Shown here piece after piece: positions 26,210-34,146 of a DNA stretch of 64,000 nt; position 1 is the stretch's first letter, and the number at the start of each line of letters is the position of its first letter. Under the pieces are notes generated by a model, which saw only the letters and a program-made list of their open reading frames with translations, was not told where the DNA came from and ran no database searches. The stretch is taken from contig NZ_PEFF01000001.1 in the NCBI RefSeq assembly GCF_002754375.1, forward strand, positions 310,001-374,000, given 5' to 3'. The position numbers were made by a program, and so were the translations under genes. This stretch comes from Variovorax sp. 54 (GTDB taxonomy: Bacteria; Pseudomonadota; Gammaproteobacteria; Burkholderiales; Burkholderiaceae_C).

Positions 26210-26830
26210 TTACTTGCCGCGCGGGGGCGGTGCGGCGGACGCGAGCGGCGCCGGTGGCGGCGCGACGGCTTCAACCTTGGCGCGCGCGCTCACGGCAGTG
26301 CTGCCGTTGGCGGGCAACTGGCCCAGGCTCCAACGCAACATGCGGTACTCGCTGTAGGGAACGGGCTCGGTCTTGCCGCCGGCCAATTTGCGAACAAGCG
26401 GCTCGGGCTCGAAGACGGCGTCCTTGGTGGCGGCTTTCACGAGGCTGGCGCCGGGCTTGGCGCTGCGTGGCAGGTACTCCAGCCCCTCGGGGATCGGAAG
26501 ATCGGCCACCAGGCCCTTCACCGACTTGCTCGTGTTGTTGGTGTACGTGGCCTTGTATTCGATGACGTCACCCGGCTTGATGGTGGCCGCGTCCTGAAGC
26601 TGCTCGTTGCCGTCCGGGCCCTTGACCACCTTCGACTGGGTCAGCACCACGGTCACCGCCTTGGCCGTTGCGGGTGCTCGCGGGGCCTCCACCGACGTGG
26701 CAGGTTGTGCCAACGCCACAGCCATACCCCCCGCGGCAAGAAGTCCCAGCCCCGCGCGGACCATCCGCCGAACCGTGCCTCTGTTGCTTTGCGGTGCTGC
26801 CGGGAGCCGATTCCACGTGGATGCTGTCAT
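26210..26830 (-). CDS. Small exported single-DUF11-domain protein
   Basis: A 206-residue protein with a signal peptide (GLGLLAAGGMAVALAQPA, about residues 26-45) and one DUF11-like domain: QSKVVKGPDGNEQLQDAA, VIEYKATYTNNTSKSVKGLV, LPIPEGLEYLPRS. It ends in a Pro/Ala-rich tail (PPPAPLASAAPPPRGK). The ATG at 26830 has GAGG 6 bases upstream, better than the TTG at 26848. It is the first gene of the five-gene minus-strand cluster, 162 bases before the 966-residue gene, and the AT-rich control region lies just upstream of it. Confidence 0.85.
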   Translation of the reverse strand: MTASTWNRLPAAPQSNRGTVRRMVRAGLGLLAAGGMAVALAQPATSVEAPRAPATAKAVTVVLTQSKVVKGPDGNEQLQDAATIKPGDVIEYKATYTNNTSKSVKGLVADLPIPEGLEYLPRSAKPGASLVKAATKDAVFEPEPLVRKLAGGKTEPVPYSEYRMLRWSLGQLPANGSTAVSARAKVEAVAPPPAPLASAAPPPRGK

Positions 26831-26921
26831 TCGAACCTCAATTAACAATATTCAATAAATTCACCGCATTTGCTTGCAATCAACAATGCCCATTGCATGC
26901 AAACGGATGATTCTCCAGAGA

Positions 26922-26945
26922 TTTGACAAAAATCAACTCGTCAAA
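26922..26945. promoter_or_regulatory. Candidate operator upstream of the DUF11 cluster
   Basis: TTTGAC (26922-26927) and GTCAAA (26940-26945) form an inverted repeat with 12 bases between, about 92 bases upstream of the first gene's ATG. The spacing suits a dimeric regulator. The half-site also resembles a -35 box on each strand, so it may overlap a promoter; no matching -10 was clear. Confidence 0.35.
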
Positions 26946-27318
26946 TTCTTGTGTACTGAATTCTTATGCCATTGGACTTCTATCGCAACCACTTAAATTC
27001 CGGAAACTTAGAAAGTGAGAAGTATTGACCACACATGGAACAAGCCGATCTCGGCGCTACTGAATTTAAATATATTTCCTCTTCGACTTACGCGTCAATT
27101 AAAACAATTCATCTCAATTGATGGCAAACGCAATCGACAGGTATTTGACAGTTTCGTCCGTGCGAACTTGTTCTCGCTTGGTCGAAAAAATGATCTTCCG
27201 AATGTTTCATGCAAAAAGAAAAATCAACCACTTCATTCATTGGAAATTATTCTCGAATTCTTAAAAATGACTCAGAACCAATCACTGAAGCGCCAGCCAT
27301 TCAATTCATTTTTTGCAT

Positions 27319-27504
27319 TCATGTTATTAAAAAACGGAAAAACTTCACGCCCGCAACGCCCACCCCTTCAAAGAAAAAAAGAGGCGCTCGACCATTGAGC
27401 AGATTCGTCTCAAGGCAATCGATCTTTTCTGTTTCGGGTTCAGGTATTTCTTTGACCACTTCACCTAATTCGGCGATGGTGCCTTCGTGAACTCGTAAGG
27501 CCAT
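27319..27504 (-). CDS. Possible small protein of 61 residues, unknown
   Basis: An ATG at 27504 opens a 61-codon frame beginning MALRVHEGTIAELGEVV, with an acidic middle (EIPEPETEKID), a single Cys and a hydrophobic, Gly/Phe-rich end (APLFFFEGVGVAGVKFFRF). The arrangement of an acidic front and hydrophobic end could suit a small membrane or peptide-type product. There is no clear ribosome-binding site, and the codon use is AT-shifted compared with neighbours. I do not recognise it and it may be chance. Confidence 0.25.
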   Translation of the reverse strand: MALRVHEGTIAELGEVVKEIPEPETEKIDCLETNLLNGRAPLFFFEGVGVAGVKFFRFLIT

Positions 27505-27783
27505 AATTAGCCAATCTGGCCAGAACCACCTACACTCGCCCCATGGCTCCCTTCTCGCCCCGTCTACACCCTGCACGCGCAGCCCTGCCCATGGCAGCGG
27601 CCGGTCGTCGCACGGTCGTCGTCGCGGCGACCACGTCGGTCTTCCGACGCACGTCCGCACATTCCTGAGCCCGGCGGTCCGCTACCTTCTTCTTGATGCG
27701 CACACCTTGACCGCCGGGCACCACACCGCGCGGTAGCGACCCTGTCCGTTTGAAAGGCGGGTTGCGTTCATCTGGAGTGCTTC

Positions 27784-28185
27784 ATGCTTGCAACTGTTCA
27801 CGGGGAGCGCACGCTCACCGAACTCGATTACGTCCGTCTCAGCAAATTCGCGGACGCCCCCCTTCCCCCGGCCCTGTCCGATCTGCTCGACACGGCCGAC
27901 ATTCTTCCTTCGCGGGAAATGCCCTCGGACATCGTCACGATGTACACGCAGGTGGAAATCGAAGACCTGCCCGGCGGACAGCGGCAGAAGATCGTGATCT
28001 GCTATCCCGTCGACGCAGAGCCGACCACGGGCTTCATCTCGGTGTTCTCGCCCGTCGGCATCGGCCTGCTCGGCCAGAAGATCGGCGCGGTCGCGCGCTG
28101 GAAAACACCCGACGGCGGCGAACACAGCGCGCGCGTGATCGCCGTGCTGTTCCAGCCGGAAGCCAGCGGCGACTACACGACCTGA
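27784..28185 (+). CDS. rnk: Nucleoside diphosphate kinase regulator Rnk
   Basis: A 133-residue GreA/GreB-related protein of the Rnk family, which binds RNA polymerase and in other bacteria affects nucleoside diphosphate kinase levels. The N-terminal short coiled region (about 1-45) is followed by the GreA/GreB C-terminal FKBP-like domain (about 50-130), with VTMYTQVEIEDLPGGQRQ, FISVFSPVGIGLLGQKIG and VARWKTPDGGEHSARV. Length fits Rnk (about 135). The ATG is at 27784. Confidence 0.9.
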   Translation: MLATVHGERTLTELDYVRLSKFADAPLPPALSDLLDTADILPSREMPSDIVTMYTQVEIEDLPGGQRQKIVICYPVDAEPTTGFISVFSPVGIGLLGQKIGAVARWKTPDGGEHSARVIAVLFQPEASGDYTT

Positions 28186-28189
28186 GAGT

Positions 28190-28209
28190 GCGCCGGTTCA
28201 GGCCGGCGC
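28190..28209. terminator. Hairpin between rnk and the small convergent gene
   Basis: GCGCCGG and CCGGCGC form a 7-bp stem with a 6-base loop in the 37-base gap between two convergent genes. There is no T run, so activity as a terminator is uncertain. Confidence 0.4.
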
Positions 28210-28222
28210 TGCCGCCGGCCGG

Positions 28223-28453
28223 TCAGTGCTGCATGACGCCGACGCCGGCGGGGCCCCGGCTCTTCGCACTGTCGATGGTCGCGCTGACGGAACTCGTGTT
28301 GACCGCCAGCGCCACCAGCACCGCACCGACGAACGACGGGTCGGCGCTGCCGCTGTAGCCCGACGCCCCGGCAATGGCCAGGGCCTGCGCGACCTGCTGC
28401 GTCGTCAGCTCGACGGCGGCTTCTCCCACGACATTCCTCTTCTTTGTGGCCAT
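28223..28453 (-). CDS. Small hypothetical protein of 76 residues
   Basis: The ATG at 28453 has AGGAG 7 bases upstream, which supports a real gene. The product starts MATKKRNVVGEAAVELTTQQ, has an Ala-rich helical middle (AQALAIAGASGYSGSA) and a hydrophobic stretch (FVGAVLVALAVNTSSVSA), and ends in GPAGVGVMQH. It faces rnk. I recognise no family; the hydrophobic stretch is short for a transmembrane helix. Confidence 0.6.
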   Translation of the reverse strand: MATKKRNVVGEAAVELTTQQVAQALAIAGASGYSGSADPSFVGAVLVALAVNTSSVSATIDSAKSRGPAGVGVMQH

Positions 28454-28631
28454 CTGAGAACTCCTGCGAATGGAATCCGGACTGTAACCAAGCCTCAACA
28501 AGCGCCACAAATGTTCCTGATTGGGTGACTTTCGACACTGGCCCCCGCATCGGGCGCCTCGTATCGTCCCGCGGGCGCGGCGCCTGCCCCTGCGGCGGTC
28601 GTCACATTGTTTTCATTTGATGGACAGGGAC

Positions 28632-29519
28632 ATGCCTTTTTCCAAACTCTCTCTTGCCAGCGCACTCGCAGGCCTGCTCGCGCTTTCCGGTTGCCAGACC
28701 ATGGACATGCAGATGGGCGCCCCGTCGGCCAAGACCACGGCCACGGGCAGCGCTGCCGGCGGCGCCACCTCGGGCGAAAGCAGCCAGCTCGAGCGCTGCG
28801 ACTCGCCGCTGGGCACCGTCTCGCTGATCGAGAACGTCAACGCCGGCTGGTACACCATCCTCACGGGTGAATACCGCCTGCCGCCCACGGCCAACCTGCT
28901 GCGCCTGCTGGTGCAGCAGTCGAACTGCTTCGTGGTGGTGGAGCGCGGCGCGGCCGGCATGAACGCCATGACGCGCGAGCGCGCGCTGATGCAGTCGGGT
29001 GAGATGCGCGGCGGCAGCAACTTCGGCCGCGGCCAGATGGTGGCGTCCGACTACGGCCTGTCGCCCGAGATCGTGTTCAGCAACAACGACGCCGGCGGCC
29101 TGGGCGGCGCGCTCGGGGGCCTCGTGGGCGGCGGCCGTGGCCGTGCCATCGCGGCCGTCGGTGCCAGCCTGCAGACCAAGGAAGCCAGCGCGCTGCTGAC
29201 GCTCATCGACAACCGCTCGGGCGTGCAGGTGGCAGCGGCCGAAGGCAGCGCCTCCAAAACCGATTTCGCGGGCTTCGGCGGTCTCGGTGGCCGCGGCGGT
29301 GCCGGTGGCATCGGCGGCTACACGAACACCGCGCAGGGCAAGGTGATCGCGGCGGCGTTCATGGACGCCTTCAACCAGATGGTCCGTTCGCTGCGCAACT
29401 ACAAGGCGCAGACCGTGCGTGGCCAGGGCCTGGGCGGCGGCGGCCGGCTGGGCGTGGACGGCGGCGCAGCCCCGTCGCAGACCTCGGCGCCGGGCGCCTC
29501 CCGCACGCGCCGCAAGTAA
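28632..29519 (+). CDS. CsgG/HfaB-like outer-membrane lipoprotein
   Basis: A 295-residue lipoprotein of the CsgG/HfaB family, whose members form secretion or anchoring pores for curli or holdfast. It has a lipobox LSGC (Cys about residue 20) and the family core: LIENVNAGWYTILTG, LVQQSNCFVVVERGAAGMNA and ERALMQSGEMR. A Gly-rich middle (GLGGALGGLVGGGRGRA) and a GVQVAAAEGSASKTD segment follow. The tail is Gly/Ser/Arg-rich. The ATG at 28632 is preferred because it leaves a clean lipoprotein signal and has AGGGA close by; 28620 is possible. No curli subunit or other csg gene is nearby, so its cargo is unknown. Confidence 0.8.
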   Translation: MPFSKLSLASALAGLLALSGCQTMDMQMGAPSAKTTATGSAAGGATSGESSQLERCDSPLGTVSLIENVNAGWYTILTGEYRLPPTANLLRLLVQQSNCFVVVERGAAGMNAMTRERALMQSGEMRGGSNFGRGQMVASDYGLSPEIVFSNNDAGGLGGALGGLVGGGRGRAIAAVGASLQTKEASALLTLIDNRSGVQVAAAEGSASKTDFAGFGGLGGRGGAGGIGGYTNTAQGKVIAAAFMDAFNQMVRSLRNYKAQTVRGQGLGGGGRLGVDGGAAPSQTSAPGASRTRRK

Positions 29520-29600
29520 GCGCGGCCGTCCATCGTCTTCGAGGCGACCCGGTTTGGATATCGACCGGGTTCACAATTCACCCTTCTGGAGGTGAACACG

Positions 29601-30677
29601 ATGGATGGTTTGGAAGAGTCGGCGGAAGCAGCCAAGGGCAAGCTCGTTTATCCCTTTGCGGAGCTTCCGCCGCGCGGCAAGTCGATCGAGGTCGCCACGG
29701 GCGTCCACTGGATCCGCATGCCGCTGCCCTATTCGCTCGACCACATCAACCTGTGGGCGCTGGACGACGGCGATGGCTGGGCCGTGGTCGACACCGGCGT
29801 GCGCACCGAGGAAACGGTGGCCGTCTGGCGCGAGCTCTTCGCCAATTCACCCGACACGCGCGGCCTCACCCGCGTCTTCGTGACGCACATGCACCCCGAC
29901 CACGTCGGCATGGCCGGCTGGCTCACGCGCAAGTTCGGCGTGCGGCTGTGGATGACCCGCTCCGAGTACCTCATGTGCCGCGTGATGGTGTCCGACACCG
30001 GCCGCGAAGCCCCCGACGACGCCATCGCCTTCTACCGGCGCGCCGGCTGGGGCGAAGCCGCCATCGAGACCTACCGCACGCGCTTCGGCAACTTCGGCAA
30101 GCACATCCATCCGCTGCCCGACAGCTTCCGCCGCCTGCGCGATGGCGAGGTGCTGCGCATCGGCGCGCACGACTGGCGCGTCGTCACCGGCAACGGCCAT
30201 TCGCCCGAGCATGCGTGCCTGCACTGCCCCGACCTGAAGGTGCTGATCTCTGGCGACCAGATCCTGCCGCGCATCTCGTCCAACGTGTCGGTCTCACCCG
30301 TGGAGCCCGACGCCGACCCGATGGCCGACTGGCTCTCGTCGCTCGCCAAGCTCAAGCGCGAAGTGCCCGACGACGTGCTCGTGCTGCCGTCGCACAACGA
30401 GTGCTTCCGAGGGCTGCATGCGCGCATCGACCGGCTGCAGCACGGACAGGAGCGCGCGCTCGACCGCTTGCGCAACGCATTGAAGACGCCGAAGCGCGCC
30501 GTCGATGTGTTCACGAGCCTGTTCGCCCGCAGCATCGCCGAATCCGACGTGCAGTTGCTGGGCATGGCGACGGGGGAAAGCCTCGCCTGCCTCAACTACC
30601 TGCGGCACCGCGGCGAGATCGCGTGCGACATCGCCGACGACGGGGTGGCCTGGTACCGGCTGACGTCCACCGCCTGA
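29601..30677 (+). CDS. MBL-fold metallo-hydrolase
   Basis: A 358-residue metallo-beta-lactamase-fold hydrolase. The metal motif THMHPDHVGMAG is at residues 95-106 (HxHxDH), further ligands are in GNGHSPEHAC and ISGDQILPRIS, and LPSHNECFRG supplies the last His. A C-terminal helical domain of about 90 residues (YLRHRGEIACD) is as in LACTB2/glyoxalase-II-like enzymes that contain a DNA-binding-like tail. The ATG at 29601 is chosen over GTG at 29592 because GGAGG lies 8 bases before it. Substrate is unknown. Confidence 0.85.
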   Translation: MDGLEESAEAAKGKLVYPFAELPPRGKSIEVATGVHWIRMPLPYSLDHINLWALDDGDGWAVVDTGVRTEETVAVWRELFANSPDTRGLTRVFVTHMHPDHVGMAGWLTRKFGVRLWMTRSEYLMCRVMVSDTGREAPDDAIAFYRRAGWGEAAIETYRTRFGNFGKHIHPLPDSFRRLRDGEVLRIGAHDWRVVTGNGHSPEHACLHCPDLKVLISGDQILPRISSNVSVSPVEPDADPMADWLSSLAKLKREVPDDVLVLPSHNECFRGLHARIDRLQHGQERALDRLRNALKTPKRAVDVFTSLFARSIAESDVQLLGMATGESLACLNYLRHRGEIACDIADDGVAWYRLTSTA

Positions 30678-30684
30678 GCGTCGC

Positions 30685-31698
30685 TCAGATCTCGAGCACG
30701 ACCTTGCCGATGTGCCCGGCGCGCTCGAGGTAGCGGTGGGCCTGCACCACGTCGTCGAGCGCGAAGGTCCGGTCGATGCGCACATGCAGCGAGCCATCGG
30801 CAAGGCCTGCGTCGATGAAAGCCAACGCACGACCCAACGCGCCCTCGTCGCGCGACAACCCCATGGTGGCCGCACCCGTGTGCTCCAGCACCTTGTAGAC
30901 GTGGAAACGCCAGCTCTTGCGGAACTGCGCAATCACCGGGAACTTGAACTCGGCGCCACCCGACAGGCCATACAGCACATACAACCCGCGATGCGCCACC
31001 ACATCGCCGAGCCGTTCGACCTGCGCACCACCCACGCCGTCGTACACAAGGTCGACGCCGCGGCCTTCGGTGAGCGTCAGCACGCGCTCGACCACGTCTT
31101 CGTCGTCCGTCACGACCACATGCGTCGCACCCGCGTCCCGCAGCGCGTCGCGCTTGGCGGCCGTGCGCGTGACGGCGATGGCGACGATGCCCGCCGCGCG
31201 CGCCATCTGCAGCGCCGCGATGCCGGTGCCCGATGAAGCCCCGGTGACCAACATCACCTGGCCGCGCCGCAGCCGCACCATCTCGAACATCGGGAAGTAG
31301 CCCGTGAGGTAGGCCATGTAGGCGCCCGCAGCCTGCGCAGCCGACAGGTTGGCGGGATACCGCACCACCTGTGCGGCCGGAAAGAGGATGCGGTCGCCGT
31401 AGGTCGGATACAGCCCCTGGCCCGCCCCCGGCAGCACCGCGACCCTGTCGCCCACGCCCAGCCCTTCGACGCCCTCGCCCACCGCCTCGATAACGCCGGC
31501 GGCTTCGTTGCCCAGCCCGGCCGGCAGCGTCGCGTCTTCGATATACAGGTTCTCGCGCCACAGCGCGTCGGCCCGGTTCAGGCCGATGGCCTGCACCGCG
31601 ATGCGCACTTCGCCGGCGCCCGGCGCTGGCACTGCGACCTCTTCGACTGTCAGCACCTCGGCACCGCCGAACGCGTGGAAGCGAACCATCCTGTTCAT
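30685..31698 (-). CDS. Zinc-free MDR oxidoreductase (quinone-oxidoreductase-like)
   Basis: A 337-residue medium-chain dehydrogenase/reductase. The N-terminal GroES-like domain (NRADALWRENLYI, LGNEAAGVIEAVGEGV) lacks the Cys and His zinc ligands of alcohol dehydrogenases (NEAAG replaces GHE). The Rossmann domain has VTGASSGTGIAALQMARAAG near residue 150. This fits NADPH quinone reductase-like enzymes. The ATG at 31698 has GGAG 7-8 bases upstream. It is divergent from the LysR gene at 31783, which probably controls it. Confidence 0.88.
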   Translation of the reverse strand: MNRMVRFHAFGGAEVLTVEEVAVPAPGAGEVRIAVQAIGLNRADALWRENLYIEDATLPAGLGNEAAGVIEAVGEGVEGLGVGDRVAVLPGAGQGLYPTYGDRILFPAAQVVRYPANLSAAQAAGAYMAYLTGYFPMFEMVRLRRGQVMLVTGASSGTGIAALQMARAAGIVAIAVTRTAAKRDALRDAGATHVVVTDDEDVVERVLTLTEGRGVDLVYDGVGGAQVERLGDVVAHRGLYVLYGLSGGAEFKFPVIAQFRKSWRFHVYKVLEHTGAATMGLSRDEGALGRALAFIDAGLADGSLHVRIDRTFALDDVVQAHRYLERAGHIGKVVLEI

Positions 31699-31722
31699 GA
31701 AAACTCTCCTTCTTGAATGACC

Positions 31723-31754
31723 GATGGCTTCAATCTAGAGGCCGCAGCGCCATC
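31723..31754. promoter_or_regulatory. Candidate operator between the oxidoreductase and LysR genes
   Basis: GATGGC (31723-31728) and GCCATC (31749-31754) form an inverted repeat with 20 bases between, inside the short divergent region. LysR regulators bind dyads in such places, but this one is not a standard T-N11-A box. Confidence 0.25.
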
Positions 31755-31782
31755 AAGGAAATCGATTCGCGGGATAGTCGCT

Positions 31783-32715
31783 ATGCGCACCATCGATCAC
31801 GCCAAGACCCCGATGAAACCCATCGAACTCAACCGCATCGACCTGAACCTGCTCACCGTGCTGGCCGCGCTCATGCGCGAGCGCCATGTCAGCCGCGCTG
31901 CCGAGCGACTGAACCTCGGCCAGCCCGCGGTGAGCCATGCGCTGGCGCGGCTGCGCGATCTCACCGGCGATCCACTGCTGGTGCGCCAGGGCCGCGTGAT
32001 GGAGCCGACCGCACGGGCGCTCGCCCTGATGCAGGGCCTGGGCCCCGCGCTCGCGCAGATCGAGGCCACCTTCCGCGCGCAGGCCGACTTCGAACCCGAG
32101 CGCGCCGCGCCGGTGTTCCGCATCGGCCTGACCGACGACCTGCAGATCGCGATGCTGCCCCGCCTGCTGCGCGCCCTGAGCGCCGAAGTGCCCGGCGCCA
32201 AGCTGGTGACGCTCACCGTCTGCTACCGCAACGCCATGCGCTATCTCGACCAGGGCCGTGTCAGCGCGGTGATGTCGTTTCTGAAGGACCTGCCCGCCGA
32301 TGCGAAGGTGCGCAAGGTCCGCACCGCGCGCTTCGCCGTGCTCCGCGCCGACACCGCCCCCGGCAAGCTGTCGCTCGACGACTTCTGCCGCCGACGCCAC
32401 GTGCTCGTGACCTATGCCGGCGACCTGTGCGGCACCGTCGACGAAACGCTGGGCGAACTCGGACGCCAGCGCGACGTCGTCTTCTCGGTGCCGCAGTTCG
32501 GCAGCCTGCCCGCCGTGCTCGCCGGCACCGACCTGCTGGCCACGGTGCCCGAACATGTGGCGCTGGCGCTGTCGGCGCAAGGCGGCTTGCGCTGCGAGCC
32601 CCTGCCCTTCGAAAGCCCCACCTATCAGCTGCGGATGGCCTGGCGCGCAGTGACCGACAAGGACCCAGCCCAGGCGTGGCTGCGCAAAGCCATGCTGCGG
32701 GCCGTCAACGATTAG
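31783..32715 (+). CDS. LysR-family transcriptional regulator (NodD-like group)
   Basis: A 310-residue LysR regulator. The winged HTH is near residues 15-75 (LNRIDLNLLTVLAALMRERH, SRAAERLNLGQPAVSHALAR, LLVRQGRVMEPTARA). The effector domain follows (FRIGLTDDLQIAMLPRLLRA, GSLPAVLAGTDLLATVPEHV). The start is uncertain: ATG at 31783 has a weak GGGA-type site, while 31813 (MKPIELN) is closer to the usual LysR start. It is divergent from the oxidoreductase gene and likely regulates it and itself. Confidence 0.88.
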   Translation: MRTIDHAKTPMKPIELNRIDLNLLTVLAALMRERHVSRAAERLNLGQPAVSHALARLRDLTGDPLLVRQGRVMEPTARALALMQGLGPALAQIEATFRAQADFEPERAAPVFRIGLTDDLQIAMLPRLLRALSAEVPGAKLVTLTVCYRNAMRYLDQGRVSAVMSFLKDLPADAKVRKVRTARFAVLRADTAPGKLSLDDFCRRRHVLVTYAGDLCGTVDETLGELGRQRDVVFSVPQFGSLPAVLAGTDLLATVPEHVALALSAQGGLRCEPLPFESPTYQLRMAWRAVTDKDPAQAWLRKAMLRAVND

Positions 32716-32745
32716 GATTCACCCCACTTCCATGGAGGACCCCGC

Positions 32746-33612
32746 ATGTCGAGCACCGAGACCCACTTCGAACTGACCGCCAACGACGGCTATCCGGTGG
32801 AGGCCCACCGCTGGCAGGGCACCGCACCCCGGGCCATCGTGCAGCTGGCGCATGGCATGGGCGAGCATTCGCTGCGCTACCGGCCGCTGGCCGATGCGCT
32901 CACGCAGGCCGGGTACGTCGTCTACGCGAACGAGCACCGCGGCCATGGCCCTGGCGCCTCGGCGCGCGGCGAACTCGGTGAGTTCGGCCCGCGCGGATTC
33001 ACGGGCCTCGTGGACGACATGGCGCTGCTGAGCCGCCACGCGCGCGCCGAGCACCCCGGGCTGCCGCTGATCCTCGTCGGCCACAGCATGGGCTCGTTCG
33101 CCACGCAGTACTACCTGGTGCGCCACAGCGAGCTGTTGTCGGGCGCGGTGCTGTCGGGCACCACGGCGCTCGACCTGCTGGGCGGCGCGCTGCAAAGCGG
33201 CTTCCGCCTCGAAGACATGAATGCCGCGCTGCCCGACGTGCGCACGCCCTTCGACTGGCTCAGCCGCGACCCGGCGCAGGTCGATGCCTACATCGCCGAT
33301 CCGCTGTGCGGCTTCACCGTGTCGGCAGAAGGCATGGGGACCATGTTCGCGAACCTGGACGAACTCACGCCTGCCGCGATGCAGACGCGCATCCGCCCCG
33401 AGTTGCCGCTGTACCTGTTCACCGGCGACCAGGACCCGGTCAGCAACAAGGCCGAATGGTTCTACCCGCTGGTGCAGCGCTACCGCGACGCCGGCCTGCG
33501 CGACGTGTCGTGCCATGTGTTCGGCGGCGCGCGCCACGAGACGCTCAACGAGACCAACCGCGACGAAGTCGTGGCCGTGCTGCTGGCCTGGTTGGCGCGC
33601 ATCGTGCGATGA
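32746..33612 (+). CDS. Alpha/beta hydrolase (monoacylglycerol-lipase-like)
   Basis: A 288-residue serine hydrolase of the lysophospholipase/monoacylglycerol-lipase group. It has the oxyanion stretch QLAHGMGEHSLRY, the typical ANEHRGHGPGA, nucleophile Ser114 in GHSMGS, the acid in FTGDQDPV (about residue 228-230) and the catalytic His in GGARHETLNE (about 263). No signal peptide is seen. A GGAGG site precedes the ATG. Its stop overlaps the start of the GrpB gene (ATGA). Confidence 0.88.
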   Translation: MSSTETHFELTANDGYPVEAHRWQGTAPRAIVQLAHGMGEHSLRYRPLADALTQAGYVVYANEHRGHGPGASARGELGEFGPRGFTGLVDDMALLSRHARAEHPGLPLILVGHSMGSFATQYYLVRHSELLSGAVLSGTTALDLLGGALQSGFRLEDMNAALPDVRTPFDWLSRDPAQVDAYIADPLCGFTVSAEGMGTMFANLDELTPAAMQTRIRPELPLYLFTGDQDPVSNKAEWFYPLVQRYRDAGLRDVSCHVFGGARHETLNETNRDEVVAVLLAWLARIVR

Positions 33613-34145
33613 AACTCCTCGCCTTCGATGAAGGCCTGGACCAGCGCCACATCCTGCCGTACGACGCGGCGTATGCCGAGGTGTTCGCGCAGGTGCAGCG
33701 CCATGTACAGGCGCGCCTCGAAGGCGTGGAACTCGTGCACATCGGGAGCACGGCCATCGTCGGTTTGCGAGGAAAGCCGATGGTGGACATCGCGGCGATC
33801 ACGCCTCATGAAAACCTGCGCACGGCCCAGACGGCATTAGAGGCCCTCGGGTTTCACCGCCGCCCCGTGTGGGTCGACACGGACGAGAAGCCTTACGTCT
33901 GCGCGTCCGTTCTGCACGACGGCCGCAGGCTCAACGTCAACCTGCACATCTGCCATCGCGGCGACCCGGTGCACGTGGACTCGCTGGCGTTCATGGCAGT
34001 CCTCGACCGGCGCCCCGACCTGCGCAGGAAGTACGAAGAAGCCAAGGACCGGGCCCACGGCGTCGACCCGGCCAACCCGCAGATCTACAACCAGGAAAAG
34101 GAAGCGGTGATCCGGGAGATACAGGCCCAGGTCGGGCGCACCTAA
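33609..34145 (+). CDS. GrpB family protein (UPF0157, nucleotidyltransferase-like)
   Basis: A 178-residue member of the GrpB/UPF0157 family, which has a nucleotidyltransferase-like fold. Signature segments are LVHIGSTAIVGLRGKPMVDI (residues about 43-62), LEALGFHR and LNVNLHICHRGDP, followed by FMAVLDRRPDLRRKYEEAK. Partly characterised members include dephospho-CoA kinase fusions, but the role of single-domain forms is unknown. Its ATG overlaps the stop of the hydrolase gene, so the two are co-translated. Confidence 0.85.
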   Translation: MKLLAFDEGLDQRHILPYDAAYAEVFAQVQRHVQARLEGVELVHIGSTAIVGLRGKPMVDIAAITPHENLRTAQTALEALGFHRRPVWVDTDEKPYVCASVLHDGRRLNVNLHICHRGDPVHVDSLAFMAVLDRRPDLRRKYEEAKDRAHGVDPANPQIYNQEKEAVIREIQAQVGRT

Positions 34146-34146
34146 C

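Larger units (their letters stand above)
26831..27783. other. AT-rich intergenic island upstream of the DUF11 cluster
   Basis: About 950 bases with almost no firmly supported gene. From roughly 26840 to 27400 the base composition turns clearly AT-rich (for example TTTAAATATATTTCC near 27064) against the GC-rich surroundings. It contains a spaced palindrome (26922-26945), a TTGCATGCAA palindrome (26893-26902) and one weak small ORF on the minus strand. AT-rich control regions are typical targets of H-NS-like silencers and often mark surface-structure genes. That role is inferred. Confidence 0.6.

Noticed and set aside
27015..27398. 127-codon plus-strand frame in the AT-rich island
   Set aside because: No ribosome-binding site, no recognisable domain, and lysine/asparagine-rich content expected by chance in AT-rich DNA.
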